Below are positions 34,567 through 43,071 of a stretch of DNA of 64,000 bases, piece by piece (the first letter of the stretch is position 1; every line of letters starts with the position of its first letter). The stretch spans positions 1,798,001-1,862,000 of the forward strand of contig NZ_CP009754.1 of NCBI RefSeq assembly GCF_000772045.1. The letters run 5' to 3'. The DNA comes from Streptomyces sp. CCM_MD2014. Lineage in GTDB: Bacteria; Actinomycetota; Actinomycetes; Streptomycetales; Streptomycetaceae. A program made the translations under genes and the position numbers. The notes beneath the pieces are model-generated. The model searched no databases. It was not told where the DNA came from and saw only the letters and a program-made list of their open reading frames with translations.

Positions 34567-35148
34567 CTACGGAACGGTGTGCGAGACGACGTAGACCATC
34601 GGGTAGTCCGGGTTTTCCATGTTCACGACGACGTCCTGGGTCGGCGCCGGGTTCTCCTGCTGGTTGACCACGCCCCACCAGGAGCCGGACCCGCCGAACT
34701 CCCAGCCGGTGACCCGCTGGGCGCGGTCGCTGATCGCGATCTTGTCCTTCCTCAGCGCGTCCCGGTCGACACCCAGGCCGGCGAGGAAGACGTCGAGGCC
34801 CGCGTTCGTGGTCTCGAACTGGACGTAGAGCCGGCTGGTCTTCCAGTTGTTCGTCTCGTAGTACGCGACCTCGTCGGACGGGACCGGGACGGGCACCTCG
34901 TAGATGCGCCGCTGCAGCTTGGACGGCCAGCCCTCGGTCATGCCGGTCGCCGCGTACTTCGCCTCCTTGTCCCGGCCGCTGTCCCGGCTCTGGCTGGCGG
35001 AGATCGCGAGGTAGCCGGCCGGGACGCCGATGAGCAGCACGATGATGAGCAGCGTGAGCGCACGGCGGCGGATCATGTGCCGGCGGTCCTCGGCCGGCGG
35101 TCCGGGCTCCTGCGGGGACGCCGCCTGCTGCGGCAGGGTCTCCGTCAC
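34567..35148 (-). CDS. Single-pass membrane protein with extracytoplasmic domain, unknown function
   Basis: 193 residues from GTG 35148, whose GTGA overlaps the ROK kinase stop. After a Pro/Gln-rich cytoplasmic tail and basic residues (MIRRRALT) comes one helix (LLIIVLLIGVPAGYLAIS). The outer part has paired aromatic motifs (VPSDEVAYYETNNWKTSRLY, GWEFGGSGSWWGVVNQQENP) and ends with YVVSHTVP. I do not recognise the family. Its position directly behind a kinase gene suggests co-transcription but not a shared job. The 90 bases between it and the SNF2 gene hold nothing obvious. Confidence 0.75.
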   Translation of the reverse strand: MTETLPQQAASPQEPGPPAEDRRHMIRRRALTLLIIVLLIGVPAGYLAISASQSRDSGRDKEAKYAATGMTEGWPSKLQRRIYEVPVPVPSDEVAYYETNNWKTSRLYVQFETTNAGLDVFLAGLGVDRDALRKDKIAISDRAQRVTGWEFGGSGSWWGVVNQQENPAPTQDVVVNMENPDYPMVYVVSHTVP

Positions 35149-36293
35149 AGCGACTCCCGGGACGAGCGGCGGGCCTCGGCGTACCGTTCGTAGCGCTCGT
35201 ACCGCTCCACCCGGCGCCGCTTGGCCCGGCGGAACCTGCGGGCGACCAGCCGGGCCAGGTCGGCGGCGCCCACCATGCCGGCCTCGGGACCGAGCTGGGC
35301 GCGGACGATGCGGGCCTCGGGGCGGTAGCCGCGACCGGTGAGCTGACGCTTGAAGGCGTCGCGCGCGGGGCCGATCAGCAGGTCGTCGGCGGCGCTGACC
35401 CCGCCGCCGATCACGAAGCAGGACGGGTCGAGGGCCGCGGCGAGGTTGGCGATGCCGACGCCGAGCCACTGCCCGATGTCCTGGAGCAGCTCGACGCACA
35501 TCGCGTCGCCCTCGCGGGCCAGCTCGGTGATCATCGGACCGGTGATGTCGCCGATGCTGCCCTTGACGTGCTCGATGATCCCGTACGCCACCGGCGAGTC
35601 GGCGGCGGCCAGCTCGCGGGCCTCTCTGACCAGGGCGTTCCCCGAGCTGTACTGCTCCCAGCAGCCGCGGTTGCCGCACGGGCAGCGGTGGCCGCCGGGG
35701 ACGACCTGCATGTGCCCGAACTCGCCGGCGACGCCGTACTTGCCGCGCTTGACCTGGCCGTCCTCCAGGATCGCGCCGCCGATGCCGGTGCCCAGGGTGA
35801 TCATGACCAGGTGGTCCTCGCCGCGGCCGGCGCCGAACCGCCACTCGGCCCAGGCGGCGGAGTTGGCGTCGTTGTCCACCAGGACGGGGACGGCCAGGCG
35901 GCCGGCGAGGCGGTCGCGCAGCGGTTCGTTGCGCCAGGACAGGTGGGGGGCGAACAGGACGCGGTTGCGGTCGGCGTCGACCCAGCCGGCCGCGCCGATG
36001 CCGACGGCGTGCACGTCGTGACGGTCGGAGAGGTCCAGGACGAGTTCGACGATCGTGTCCTCGACGACCTTCGGGCTCTTGGACTTGTCCGGGGTCTCCG
36101 TGCGGAGCTTCTCCAGGATGTTGCCGTCCGCGTCGACGACGCCCGCCATGACTTTCGTGCCGCCGATGTCGATGCCGACCGTGGGCACGCGGGGTGCCGT
36201 GAGGTGCGAGCGGCGTTCCCTCGTGCCCACGGTGCGCAGGACCGGGGCGCGGCGGGATCCGATGGGGGCGGTGAAGTCGCGGTAGGTGCTCAT
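35145..36293 (-). CDS. ROK-family sugar kinase (glucokinase-like)
   Basis: 382 residues from ATG 36293; the conserved fold begins only at residue 37 (VGIDIGGTKVMAGVVDADG, the phosphate-binding loop), so a later start is possible. ROK marks follow: catalytic Asp in VLVDNDANSAAWAEW, TLGTGIGGAILEDG, and the zinc-binding motif EFGHMQ with CPCGNRGCWEQY. The protein lacks an N-terminal HTH, so it is a kinase rather than a ROK repressor. The C-terminus ends in a basic tail with three YER repeats. It lies 90 bases downstream of the sugar ABC transporter operon on the same strand and may phosphorylate the sugar that this transporter brings in (inference). Confidence 0.88.
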   Translation of the reverse strand: MSTYRDFTAPIGSRRAPVLRTVGTRERRSHLTAPRVPTVGIDIGGTKVMAGVVDADGNILEKLRTETPDKSKSPKVVEDTIVELVLDLSDRHDVHAVGIGAAGWVDADRNRVLFAPHLSWRNEPLRDRLAGRLAVPVLVDNDANSAAWAEWRFGAGRGEDHLVMITLGTGIGGAILEDGQVKRGKYGVAGEFGHMQVVPGGHRCPCGNRGCWEQYSSGNALVREARELAAADSPVAYGIIEHVKGSIGDITGPMITELAREGDAMCVELLQDIGQWLGVGIANLAAALDPSCFVIGGGVSAADDLLIGPARDAFKRQLTGRGYRPEARIVRAQLGPEAGMVGAADLARLVARRFRRAKRRRVERYERYERYAEARRSSRESL

Positions 36294-36383
36294 CGGGTGC
36301 GATTGTGCCGCACGGGTGTGCCGTGTGCCGAATGGACAGGGGGTGGGTGGAGCGGTTCGCTGCCGGGCGCGGGTGCGTCGTGG

Positions 36384-37199
36384 CTACTCGCGCCGTTCCC
36401 CGCGCCCCTGGGGCCGTTGCAGCTCATGGCGCAGGTCGTCCAGTTCGTTTCCGCCCGCCATCTGGCGTGTCAGCTCGTCCAGCGTGATGGCGTCGCGCTC
36501 GTGGTTGCCGACCATCGTGCCGCGCTTCAGGAGGACGAAGCGGTCGCCCACCAGGTACGCGTGGTGCGGGTTGTGAGTGATGAGGACGACACCGAGGCCC
36601 TGGTCGCGGGCCGCCGCCACGTACTTCAGGACGACGCCCGACTGCTTGACGCCCAGCGCTGCCGTCGGCTCGTCCAGCACCAGCACCTTCGCGCCGAAGT
36701 ACACCGCGCGGGCGATCGCCACACACTGGCGCTCGCCGCCGGAGAGGGTGCCGATGGGCTGGTCGACGTCGCGCAGGTCGATGCCCATGCGCAGCAGCTC
36801 CGCGTGGGTGGTGCGGCGCATGTGCTCGACGTCCATGCGCTTGAACGGGCCGACGCCCTTGCGCGGCTCGGAGCCGAGGAAGAAGTTGCGCCAGACCGGC
36901 ATGAGCGGGACGACGGCGAGGTCCTGGTAGACGGTGGCGATGCCGCGGTCCAGGGCCTCGCGCGGGGAGGAGAGGCGGGTCTCCTCGCCGTCCAGGGTCA
37001 GTGTGCCGCCGTCGTGCTGGTGCAACCCGGCGATGATCTTGATGAGGGTGGACTTGCCCGCGCCGTTGTCGCCCAGGACGCAGGTGATCTCCCCGGCGCG
37101 GACCTCCAGGGACACGCCTTCGAGGGCGCGGACGTTGCCGTAGTTCTTGCTGACGCCGGACAGCTCGACGAGCGCCGTACGGCTTTCGGTCTGCGTCAC
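36384..37199 (-). CDS. Sugar ABC transporter ATPase, CUT2 type, single-domain
   Basis: 271 residues from GTG 37199 (GTGA overlap with the permease stop). Walker [12 protein letters not shown]-loop [13 protein letters not shown], signature [14 protein letters not shown], Walker [13 protein letters not shown] and H-loop ITHNPHH are all present. Most CUT2 ATPases (RbsA, XylG) have two fused ATPase domains and about 500 residues; this one has one, as in the single-domain FrcA-type proteins, and would act as a homodimer. It powers import of a sugar or polyol captured by the lipoprotein encoded first in the operon. Confidence 0.9.
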   Translation of the reverse strand: MTQTESRTALVELSGVSKNYGNVRALEGVSLEVRAGEITCVLGDNGAGKSTLIKIIAGLHQHDGGTLTLDGEETRLSSPREALDRGIATVYQDLAVVPLMPVWRNFFLGSEPRKGVGPFKRMDVEHMRRTTHAELLRMGIDLRDVDQPIGTLSGGERQCVAIARAVYFGAKVLVLDEPTAALGVKQSGVVLKYVAAARDQGLGVVLITHNPHHAYLVGDRFVLLKRGTMVGNHERDAITLDELTRQMAGGNELDDLRHELQRPQGRGERRE

Positions 37200-38236
37200 T
37201 TGGTGGCCTCCGCGCGCTTGCGGACCCAGGCGTTGAGCAGGGTCGCGAGGAGCAGCATCGCTCCGAGGAAGAACTTGAACCAGTCGGGGTTCCACTCGGC
37301 GAAGACGATGCCCTTGCTGGTCATGCCGAAGATGAACGCGCCGACCGCCGAACCGACGGCGCTGCCGTAGCCGCCGGTGATGAGGCAGCCGCCGATGACG
37401 GCCGCGATGATGTAGATCAGCTCGTTGCCGACGCCCTCGCCGGACTGGACGACGTCGTAGGAGAAGAGCAGGTGCTGGCCGGAGATCCAGGCGCCGAGGC
37501 CGACGCCCATGTAGAGGCCGATCTTGGTCTTGGTGACCGGGACGCCCACCGCGCGGGCGGCGTCCTTGTTGCCGCCGACCGCGAAGATCCAGTTGCCGGC
37601 GCGGGTGCGCAGCAGGATCCAGCTGGCGACGGCGACCAGGGCCAGCCACCACAGGATGGTCACCTTGAAGCCGACGCCGCCGACGGTGATCGTGGAGGCG
37701 AAGACGTCGTGGGCGGAGGGGAAGCCCTCCATGTCGGCGATCGACTTGGTGGAGACGGTGCCGTCGATGAGCTTGGTGAAGCCCAGGTTCAGGCCGGTCA
37801 GCATGAGGAACGTGCCGAGCGTGATGATGAAGCTGGGGAGTTTCGTGCGGGTGAGCATGAAGCCGTTGAAGGCGCCGATCGCCAGGGTGACCAGCAGCGA
37901 CACGCCGACGCCGACCCAGACGTTGGCGGTCATCTGGTAGCTGAACATCGACGACACCAGCGCCGAGGAGGTGACCATGACGCCCGCGGACAGGTCGAAC
38001 TCGCCGCCGATCATCAGCAGGGCCACCGGTACGGCCATGATGCCGATCGTCGAGGCGGCGTAGAGCACCGTGCTGAGGCTGGAGGCGCGCAGGAAGCTGT
38101 CGGCGAAGAACGCGAAGAAGACGAAGACGGCGACCGCGCCGACGACGGAGCCCAGCTCGGGCCGCCCCAGGAGTTTCCGCAGCGCGGAGGTGTGCAGCAG
38201 CCGTTCGTCGGCCTCCTTCACCTGCGTGGCGTTCAT
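37196..38236 (-). CDS. Sugar ABC transporter permease, CUT2 (RbsC/XylH-like)
   Basis: 346 residues from ATG 38236 (ATGA overlap with the binding-protein gene). Eight to ten hydrophobic helices are visible, with family landmarks [12 protein letters not shown] (the G-x-D-L-S motif of RbsC), [20 protein letters not shown], and [16 protein letters not shown] with [19 protein letters not shown] toward the end. It forms the membrane channel as a dimer. Ribose, xylose, fructose or inositol are all possible cargo; the neighbouring Gfo/Idh/MocA dehydrogenase and ROK kinase keep the choice open. Confidence 0.91.
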   Translation of the reverse strand: MNATQVKEADERLLHTSALRKLLGRPELGSVVGAVAVFVFFAFFADSFLRASSLSTVLYAASTIGIMAVPVALLMIGGEFDLSAGVMVTSSALVSSMFSYQMTANVWVGVGVSLLVTLAIGAFNGFMLTRTKLPSFIITLGTFLMLTGLNLGFTKLIDGTVSTKSIADMEGFPSAHDVFASTITVGGVGFKVTILWWLALVAVASWILLRTRAGNWIFAVGGNKDAARAVGVPVTKTKIGLYMGVGLGAWISGQHLLFSYDVVQSGEGVGNELIYIIAAVIGGCLITGGYGSAVGSAVGAFIFGMTSKGIVFAEWNPDWFKFFLGAMLLLATLLNAWVRKRAEATK

Positions 38237-39237
38237 CGCGTGCCCCGCTTCGTGTAGTCGGCCAGAGCGGCCGCGTCGTCCTTGGTGATGATCTGCGGTC
38301 CGGTGAGCACCGGGCGGCCGCCGCCGAGGACGTCGGCGTTGTACTTGTAGAGCCACAGCAGGTCGACGGCCTCGTAGCCCTGGAGGTAGGGCTGCTGGTC
38401 GACGGCGAAGCCGAGGGTGCCGTCCTCGAGTCCGGCGGCCACCTTGGCGTTGAGGTCGAAGGTGTCGATCTCGGCCTTGCTGCCGGCGCCCTGCTTGGCC
38501 TTGACCGCGGTGTCGGCGTAGGGGGCGCCGAGGGTGACCACGGCGTCGACGGACTTGTCGGTCTGGAGCTTGGCCTCGATGGCGGACTGCACGTCGGGCA
38601 TGCTGGTGCCGTTGACGTAGAGCCGCTGGACCTTGCCGTCGAAGCTCTTCTCGACGCCGTCGCAGCGCTGCTCGTGGCCGACGTTGCCCTGCTCGTGGAG
38701 CACGCAGATCGCCTGCTCGCGGCCCCGCTCGTTCAGTTCCTCGCCCACGGCCTCGCCGGCGATGGTCTCGTCCTGGCCGACGTGGGTGAGGGCGCCGAAC
38801 TCCTTGGACTCCTCGGAGCCGGAGTTCACCGTGATCACGGGGATGCCCGCCTTGTGCGCGCGGGCGAGGGCGGACTTCATCGCGTCGGGCTTGGCGAGGG
38901 TGACGATGATGCCGTCGACCTTCTTGTCGATGGCCGCGTTCACGAGCTGGGCCTGCTGCTGTGCCTCGTCGTCGTGGGAGTACAGGAAGTTGATGTTGTC
39001 CTTGACGGCGGCCTGCTCGGCGCCGCTCTGGACGATGTCCCAGAAGGTGTCGCCGTCGCCCGAGTGGGTGATCATCGCGAAGGTCCAGCGGGGGGTGTTC
39101 ACCGCCGCCCTGCCCTCGGCCGACGCGGCCTTGCGGGCGTCCTCGGCGCGCTTGCCGCCGGTGCTGCTGCAGCCGGCCAGGGACACCGTCAGTGCCCCGG
39201 CCAGCGCGATGCCCACCCATGTCCGAAACCGTGCCAC
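38233..39237 (-). CDS. Sugar-binding lipoprotein of the CUT2 ABC transporter
   Basis: 334 residues from GTG 39237 with AGAAGGG upstream. A signal peptide ([16 protein letters not shown]) ends in a lipobox, so the mature protein is lipid-anchored outside the membrane. The periplasmic-binding-protein type 1 fold is recognisable: [48 protein letters not shown], and [15 protein letters not shown] near the end (compare RbsB and related proteins). First gene of the operon and the specificity determinant. Two of the candidate operator sites lie 100-165 bases upstream of its start. Confidence 0.91.
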   Translation of the reverse strand: MARFRTWVGIALAGALTVSLAGCSSTGGKRAEDARKAASAEGRAAVNTPRWTFAMITHSGDGDTFWDIVQSGAEQAAVKDNINFLYSHDDEAQQQAQLVNAAIDKKVDGIIVTLAKPDAMKSALARAHKAGIPVITVNSGSEESKEFGALTHVGQDETIAGEAVGEELNERGREQAICVLHEQGNVGHEQRCDGVEKSFDGKVQRLYVNGTSMPDVQSAIEAKLQTDKSVDAVVTLGAPYADTAVKAKQGAGSKAEIDTFDLNAKVAAGLEDGTLGFAVDQQPYLQGYEAVDLLWLYKYNADVLGGGRPVLTGPQIITKDDAAALADYTKRGTR

Positions 39238-39336
39238 GAGGCCGTGCCCTTCTTGCTGTGCCGTGCTGTGCCGTGCTGTGCGTGCGAGGCCTTCCAGGCC
39301 CCGGCCGCCCGGGTGCTGGAAATCCCAAACGCCCCA

Positions 39337-39346
39337 TTGTCCGACA
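39337..39346 (+). promoter_or_regulatory. Candidate HutC-type operator site 1 (TTGTCCGACA)
   Basis: One of three related sites around the transporter and dehydrogenase promoters (others at 39390-39400 and 40419-40429). It lies about 100 bases upstream of the binding-protein start codon. The shorter spacing compared with the others makes it the weakest copy. Confidence 0.4.
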
Positions 39347-39389
39347 CACAAGCGGAGCACGTGCCTCCGGGGATCGGCCGACGGTCACA

Positions 39390-39400
39390 TTGTCCGGACA
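39390..39400 (+). promoter_or_regulatory. Candidate HutC-type operator site 2 (TTGTCCGGACA, palindromic)
   Basis: TGTCCGGACA is a perfect palindrome within CATTGTCCGGACATTG. It lies upstream of the sugar transporter operon. A near-identical site (TTGTCCTGACA) precedes the divergent GntR and dehydrogenase genes. GntR-family operators commonly have a central GT-N-AC type palindrome of this size. Confidence 0.5.
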
Positions 39401-39450
39401 TTGCGACGAACCCGCACGACGGGAGCCGCCTCCGGCCAGCGCTGTTCAGG

Positions 39451-39610
39451 ACCGGCCGGTACGGCTCGGGCCGGCCGGTACGGGTCAGGACCGGCCGGTA
39501 CGGCTCGGGGCCGGCCCGTACGGGTCAGGCCCGGCCGGTACGGCTCGGGGCCGGCCCGTACGGGTCAGGCCCGGCCGGTACGGGTCAGGGCCGGCCCGTA
39601 CGGGTCAGGA
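39451..39610. repeat. Tandem array of eight 20-bp GC-rich units
   Basis: Eight units of 19-20 bp plus a partial ninth fill 39451-39610. Two variants largely alternate: one centred on CCGGCCGGTACGGCTCGGG, the other on CCGGCCCGTACGGGTCAGG. Each contains small palindromes (CCGGCCGG or CCCGTACGGG). The array covers the last bases of the GntR gene (its stop is at 39605-39607) and most of the remaining gap to the binding-protein gene. The rest of the gap 39238-39604 holds the two operator-like sites and a G/C-rich leader. Confidence 0.95.
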
Positions 39611-40369
39611 CCGTACGAGCAGCTGGAACTCGAAGGAGTAGCGGGACGGCCGGTAGGTGTGGGTGCCGAACTCGACCGCCCGCCCCGTGTCGTCGAACGT
39701 GGTGCGCTCCATGGTGAGCAGCGGCGCGCCCGCGTCCTCGCCGAGCCGCTCGGCCTCGCCGTCGGTGGCGGCGCGGGCGCCGATGGTCTGCCGGGCGCTG
39801 TGCAGGGTGATCCCGGCGGCGCGCATCAGCCGGTAGAGGCCGGTGGCCTCGAGCTGCCCGGTGTCCAGGTCGAGGAGGCCGGGCGGCAGGTAGTTGCACA
39901 TGTACGCCATCGGCTCCCCGTGCGTCAGCCGCAGCCGTTCGACGCGGTGCACGTCGCTCTCCTCGGCCACGCCGAGCGCGGCGGCGACCTCGGCGGCCGC
40001 GGGGACGACGGTGTTGACCAGGACCTTCGTGGCCGGACGCTGTCCCGCCGCCTCCAGGTCGTCGAAGAGGCTGCTGAGCTCCAGCGGGCGCCGGACCTTG
40101 CTGTGCACGACCTGGGTGCCGACTCCCCGGCGGCGCACGAGCAGGCCCTTGTCGACGAGCGACTGGATGGCCTGGCGGACGGTGGGACGGGACAGACCGA
40201 GCCGGGCGGCCAGCTCGATCTCGTTGCCGAGCAGACTGCCGGGGGTCAGCGCACCGTGCTCGATCGACGCCTCCAGCTGCTGCGACAGCTGGAAGTACAG
40301 CGGCACGGGGCTGCTGCGATCCACGCTGAGTTCCAGCGCCACGGTGGGGTCCACTTCTGGTTTCGGCAC
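39605..40369 (-). CDS. GntR regulator, HutC/UTRA subfamily, probable controller of the sugar transporter and dehydrogenase
   Basis: 254 residues from GTG 40369. The winged helix (LGNEIELAARLGLSRPTVRQ, AIQSLVDKGLLVRRRGVGTQ) is followed by a UTRA effector domain (SLFDDLEAAGQRPATKVL, YLPPGLLDLDTGQLEATGLY, MERTTFDDTGRAVEFGTHTY). UTRA domains bind sugars or their phosphates. It is divergent from the Gfo/Idh/MocA gene, which starts 103 bases from its start, and it faces the transporter operon across the repeat array. Sharing of the TTGTCC-GACA motif by both promoters supports control of both. The C-terminal codons (LLVRS) fall inside the tandem repeat. Confidence 0.9.
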   Translation of the reverse strand: MPKPEVDPTVALELSVDRSSPVPLYFQLSQQLEASIEHGALTPGSLLGNEIELAARLGLSRPTVRQAIQSLVDKGLLVRRRGVGTQVVHSKVRRPLELSSLFDDLEAAGQRPATKVLVNTVVPAAAEVAAALGVAEESDVHRVERLRLTHGEPMAYMCNYLPPGLLDLDTGQLEATGLYRLMRAAGITLHSARQTIGARAATDGEAERLGEDAGAPLLTMERTTFDDTGRAVEFGTHTYRPSRYSFEFQLLVRS

Positions 40370-40418
40370 GGGCCGAGCGTAGCTCTGTGCGCAGGTGACG
40401 GGAAGTTGTGCGGTCCGA

Positions 40419-40429
40419 TTGTCCTGACA
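40419..40429 (+). promoter_or_regulatory. Candidate HutC-type operator site 3 (TTGTCCTGACA), divergent promoter
   Basis: Lies in the 102-base region between the start codons of the GntR gene and the dehydrogenase gene. It differs by one base from the palindrome at 39390-39400. From here a bound repressor could control both divergent genes. Confidence 0.5.
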
Positions 40430-40471
40430 TACGCATTGACACGGTGTGGGCTGTGAGCCCACTTTGATTCC

Positions 40472-41485
40472 ATGCGCATCGGGGTCATCGGTACGGGCCG
40501 TATCGGCACCGTGCACGCCAACACGCTCAGCCGCCACCGCGACGTCGGGTCCCTGATTCTCACGGACGCCGACATCGCGCGGGCCCAGGAGCTGGCCCAC
40601 CGGCTGGGCGAGACGGCGGCACCGGGAGTGGACGAGATCTTCCAGTGGGGCGTGGACGCGGTGGTGATCACCACGGCGACGCCGGCCCACGCGGAACTGA
40701 TCGGCCGGGCGGCCCGTTCGGGGCTCCCGGTGTTCTGCGAGAAGCCCATCGCGCTGGACCTGCCGGGGACGTTGCAGGCGATCGCTGAGGTGGAGGCCGC
40801 CGGGACGATCCTCCAGATGGGCTTCCAGCGCCGCTTCGACACCGGTTACGCGGGGGCCCGGGAGGCGGTGCGCTCGGGGCGGCTCGGCCGGCTGCACACC
40901 GTACGGGCCGTGACCAGCGACCAGGCGCCGCCGCCCGCCGATTACCTGCCGCAGTCCGGCGGGCTCTACCGGGACACGCTCATCCACGACTTCGACGTGC
41001 TGCGCTGGGTGACCGGCCGGGAGGTCGCCGACGTGTACGCCGCCGGGTCCGACGCCGGTCCGCCGATGTTCCGCACGGCGGACGACGTGGACACCGGTGC
41101 CGCTCTGCTCACGCTGGACGACGGGACGCTGGCCACGGCGACGGCGACGCGGCTGAACGGGGCGGGGTACGACGTCCGCATGGAGCTGGCCGGGGAGCTG
41201 GACCAGATCGTCGTGGGCCTGGACGACCGTACGCCGATCGCGTCCACCGAGCCGACCGGACCGCCGGCCGCGGACAAGCCGTGGACCGGCTTCGTGGAGC
41301 GCTTCGGCCCCGCCTACGAGGCGGAGCTGAATACGTTCGTGCAGGTCGTACGCGGTGAGCGGGCCAACCCGTGCGACGGGCGCGAGGCCCTGCAGGCCCT
41401 GCGGATCGCCGAGGCCTGCGACATCTCCCGCCGCGAGCGCAGACCCGTGCGGCTGACGGAGATCCCCGAGGCACTCACCGGGTGA
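40472..41485 (+). CDS. Gfo/Idh/MocA-family oxidoreductase, inositol 2-dehydrogenase-like
   Basis: 337 residues from ATG 40472. The NAD(P) fold starts directly (IGVIGTGRIGTVHANTLSRH). Family signatures follow: the catalytic Lys in FCEKPIALDLPG, then MGFQRRFDTGYAGAREAV and the Asp-His region LIHDFDVLRWVTG. These residues are shared with myo-inositol dehydrogenase (IolG), and the sequence reads closest to that group, but glucose-fructose oxidoreductase-like and other sugar dehydrogenases cannot be excluded. With the CUT2 transporter and shared operator motif, it probably oxidises the imported sugar or polyol with NAD(P). Confidence 0.87.
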   Translation: MRIGVIGTGRIGTVHANTLSRHRDVGSLILTDADIARAQELAHRLGETAAPGVDEIFQWGVDAVVITTATPAHAELIGRAARSGLPVFCEKPIALDLPGTLQAIAEVEAAGTILQMGFQRRFDTGYAGAREAVRSGRLGRLHTVRAVTSDQAPPPADYLPQSGGLYRDTLIHDFDVLRWVTGREVADVYAAGSDAGPPMFRTADDVDTGAALLTLDDGTLATATATRLNGAGYDVRMELAGELDQIVVGLDDRTPIASTEPTGPPAADKPWTGFVERFGPAYEAELNTFVQVVRGERANPCDGREALQALRIAEACDISRRERRPVRLTEIPEALTG

Positions 41486-41525
41486 CGCTCCTCCGGTACG
41501 CGTCTCGCGCCCGTCGCCCGCGCTC

Positions 41526-41720
41526 CTAGGCCGTGTATCGGGAGTGGATCCCGGGTTGTGCCGGGTCCGGACCGGTGTGCCAGGGCGGGGCGTGCCCATC
41601 GAGTACGGGCCGCGGGGACGGATCTACGACCTGTTCCGCCGATGGCAGCGGGACGGCACCTGGCACCGGATCCTCACCCGGCTCCAAGCCCTGGCCGATG
41701 CCGTGAACGAGTGGCCGTGA
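41526..41720 (+). pseudogene. IS5-type transposase N-terminal relic
   Basis: One frame reads RTGVPGRGVPIEYGPRGRIY then DLFRRWQRDGTWHRILTRLQ and A-L-A-D-A before a TGA at 41718-41720. This matches the DUF4096-type N-terminal part of IS5-family transposases (usual form RTGVPWRDLP..GPW..VY..FRRW..DGTW.RI...LQ). The catalytic DDE domain is absent. Nothing downstream continues it. It marks an old insertion in the 256-base gap after the dehydrogenase gene. Confidence 0.75.
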
Positions 41721-41741
41721 CCAGCACCATCGCAACGGCCC

Positions 41742-42197
41742 TCAGACGACGTCGAACTCGTTGCCCTCGGGATCCCGCATGGCTGCGGCGTAGAGCCCCA
41801 TATCTGGCTCGTCCTTGATCCTCAGCACGGTGGCACCGGCTTCGACCAGCTGGTCCACAGCGTCACTGACCCGCCGAGCGCGGACGTCCAGGGGGACGTC
41901 ACGGCCACCACCGACCTTCAGGTCGAAGTGCCACCGGTTCTTGGCGGTCTTCGGCTCCGGAACCTGCTGGAACCACACGCGCGGTCCGTGACCCGCCGGA
42001 TCGACGATCGACTCCGGAATGTCGCCGGCCCCCGCCGGCAGCTCTTCCGCGGGCACCCCCATCGCCTCCCAGTAGGCGCGCCACGTGGTGTGCCCGTCCG
42101 GCGCGGGCTCGGGCACATAGCCGAGGGCCCGGGCCCAGAACGCCACCATTCTCTGTGGATCGGAGCAGTCGATCGTCAGCTGCACTGTCATCTCCAT
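41742..42197 (-). CDS. Glyoxalase/VOC-superfamily protein
   Basis: 151 residues from ATG 42197; an ATG two codons later is possible. The VOC beta-alpha-beta-beta pattern is seen in TVQLTIDCSDPQRMVAFWAR and ALGY, then RVWFQQVPEPKTAKNRWHFD and the closing MRDPEGNEFDVV with its conserved D-P-x-G-N-E-F. Candidate metal ligands are His in the WHFDL strand and the final Glu. The family includes lyases, dioxygenases and antibiotic-binding resistance proteins; no function can be assigned. It is isolated between an IS relic and an inverted repeat. Confidence 0.82.
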   Translation of the reverse strand: MEMTVQLTIDCSDPQRMVAFWARALGYVPEPAPDGHTTWRAYWEAMGVPAEELPAGAGDIPESIVDPAGHGPRVWFQQVPEPKTAKNRWHFDLKVGGGRDVPLDVRARRVSDAVDQLVEAGATVLRIKDEPDMGLYAAAMRDPEGNEFDVV

Positions 42198-42253
42198 GCC
42201 TGGAGCCTCTCAGACAGGTCTGACAGACGATCCCTTCTCACAACAGGCCCTAT

Positions 42254-42327
42254 GGCCTGTCCGGCGGATCATGCCCCAGACGACGAGTTGCCGTGCCTGT
42301 CCTGCGACCTGATCCGCCGGACAGGCC
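42254..42327. mobile_element. 74-bp mini-element bounded by perfect 18-bp inverted repeats
   Basis: GGCCTGTCCGGCGGATCA (42254-42271) and its exact complement TGATCCGCCGGACAGGCC (42310-42327) flank 38 bases without coding content. The right end abuts the response-regulator stop codon. Perfect ends of this length with a short interior suggest a MITE or a pair of IS termini left after deletion. A terminator for the response-regulator gene is a possible secondary role, although the loop is long. Confidence 0.6.
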
Positions 42328-43016
42328 TAGCGGCCGTCGTCCAGGAACTCGTCCAGGAGTCCCGCGTCGTACGTCAGCAGGGCGATCTGCACCCGGTTGT
42401 CCAGGTTCAGCTTGGCCAGGATGCGCGAGACGTGGGCCTTGACGGTGGCGACGCTCATGAAGAGGTGGGTCGCGACGTCGGCGTTGGCCAGGCCGCGGCC
42501 GACGGCGACGGCGACCTCGCGCTCGCGGTCGTTGAGCGCGTCCAGGCGTGCACGCGCGCGTGCGTGGCGGGCATGGCGTGTGCCGGGGGCGGTGCCGGCC
42601 GCCTGCTCCATCAGCCGCCGGGTGACGGCGGGTGACAGGACGGGGTCACCGGCCGCGACCCTGCGCACCGCGCCGAGGATCTCGGCGGGCGGCGTGTCCT
42701 TGAGGACGAACCCGGCGGCGCCGGCACGCAGGGCGCGCAGCACCTGTTCGTCCGCGTGGAAGGTGGTGAGCACGACGACCTGGGGCGCGTCCGCGCGGGC
42801 GCGCAGCCGCTCGGTCGCCGTGAGACCGTCGACCACCGGCATCCGGATGTCCATGAGGACGACGTCGGGGCGGGTCCGGTCGACGAGTGCCGCGACCTCG
42901 TCGCCGTCGGAGGCCTCGCCGACGATCTCCACGTCCTCGGCGCCGCCCAGCATGAGGGCCAACCCGGCCCGCACGAGCGGGTCGTCGTCGACGAGGAGCA
43001 GTCTGATCGCAGTCAT
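42327..43016 (-). CDS. NarL/FixJ-type response regulator
   Basis: 229 residues from ATG 43016. The receiver domain has the acidic pocket (LLVDDDPLVRAG), the phosphoacceptor Asp in VVLMDIRMPVVDG, Thr in VVVLTTFHAD and Lys in GFVLKDTPP. A short Arg/His-rich linker leads to a LuxR-type HTH (LNDREREVAVAVGRGLANAD, ATHLFMSVATVKAHVSRILA). Phosphorylation by the histidine kinase gene just upstream would drive dimerisation and DNA binding. The targets are unknown. The coding end lies against the 74-bp mini-element, which may have replaced the original downstream sequence. Confidence 0.93.
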   Translation of the reverse strand: MTAIRLLLVDDDPLVRAGLALMLGGAEDVEIVGEASDGDEVAALVDRTRPDVVLMDIRMPVVDGLTATERLRARADAPQVVVLTTFHADEQVLRALRAGAAGFVLKDTPPAEILGAVRRVAAGDPVLSPAVTRRLMEQAAGTAPGTRHARHARARARLDALNDREREVAVAVGRGLANADVATHLFMSVATVKAHVSRILAKLNLDNRVQIALLTYDAGLLDEFLDDGR

Positions 43017-43071
43017 GAGGCATACGTAATCACGGTCGCCCGGGGCCGTTCGTCCGCGTCTCGCCGACGTC

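Noticed and set aside
39451..39610. CRISPR array
   Set aside because: Units are directly tandem without spacers, are only 20 bp and vary between two forms; there are no cas genes.
41742..42197. VOC protein as a bleomycin-type resistance gene for the polyketide cluster
   Set aside because: No specific resistance motif and more than 3 kb from the cluster border with mobile-element relics on both sides.
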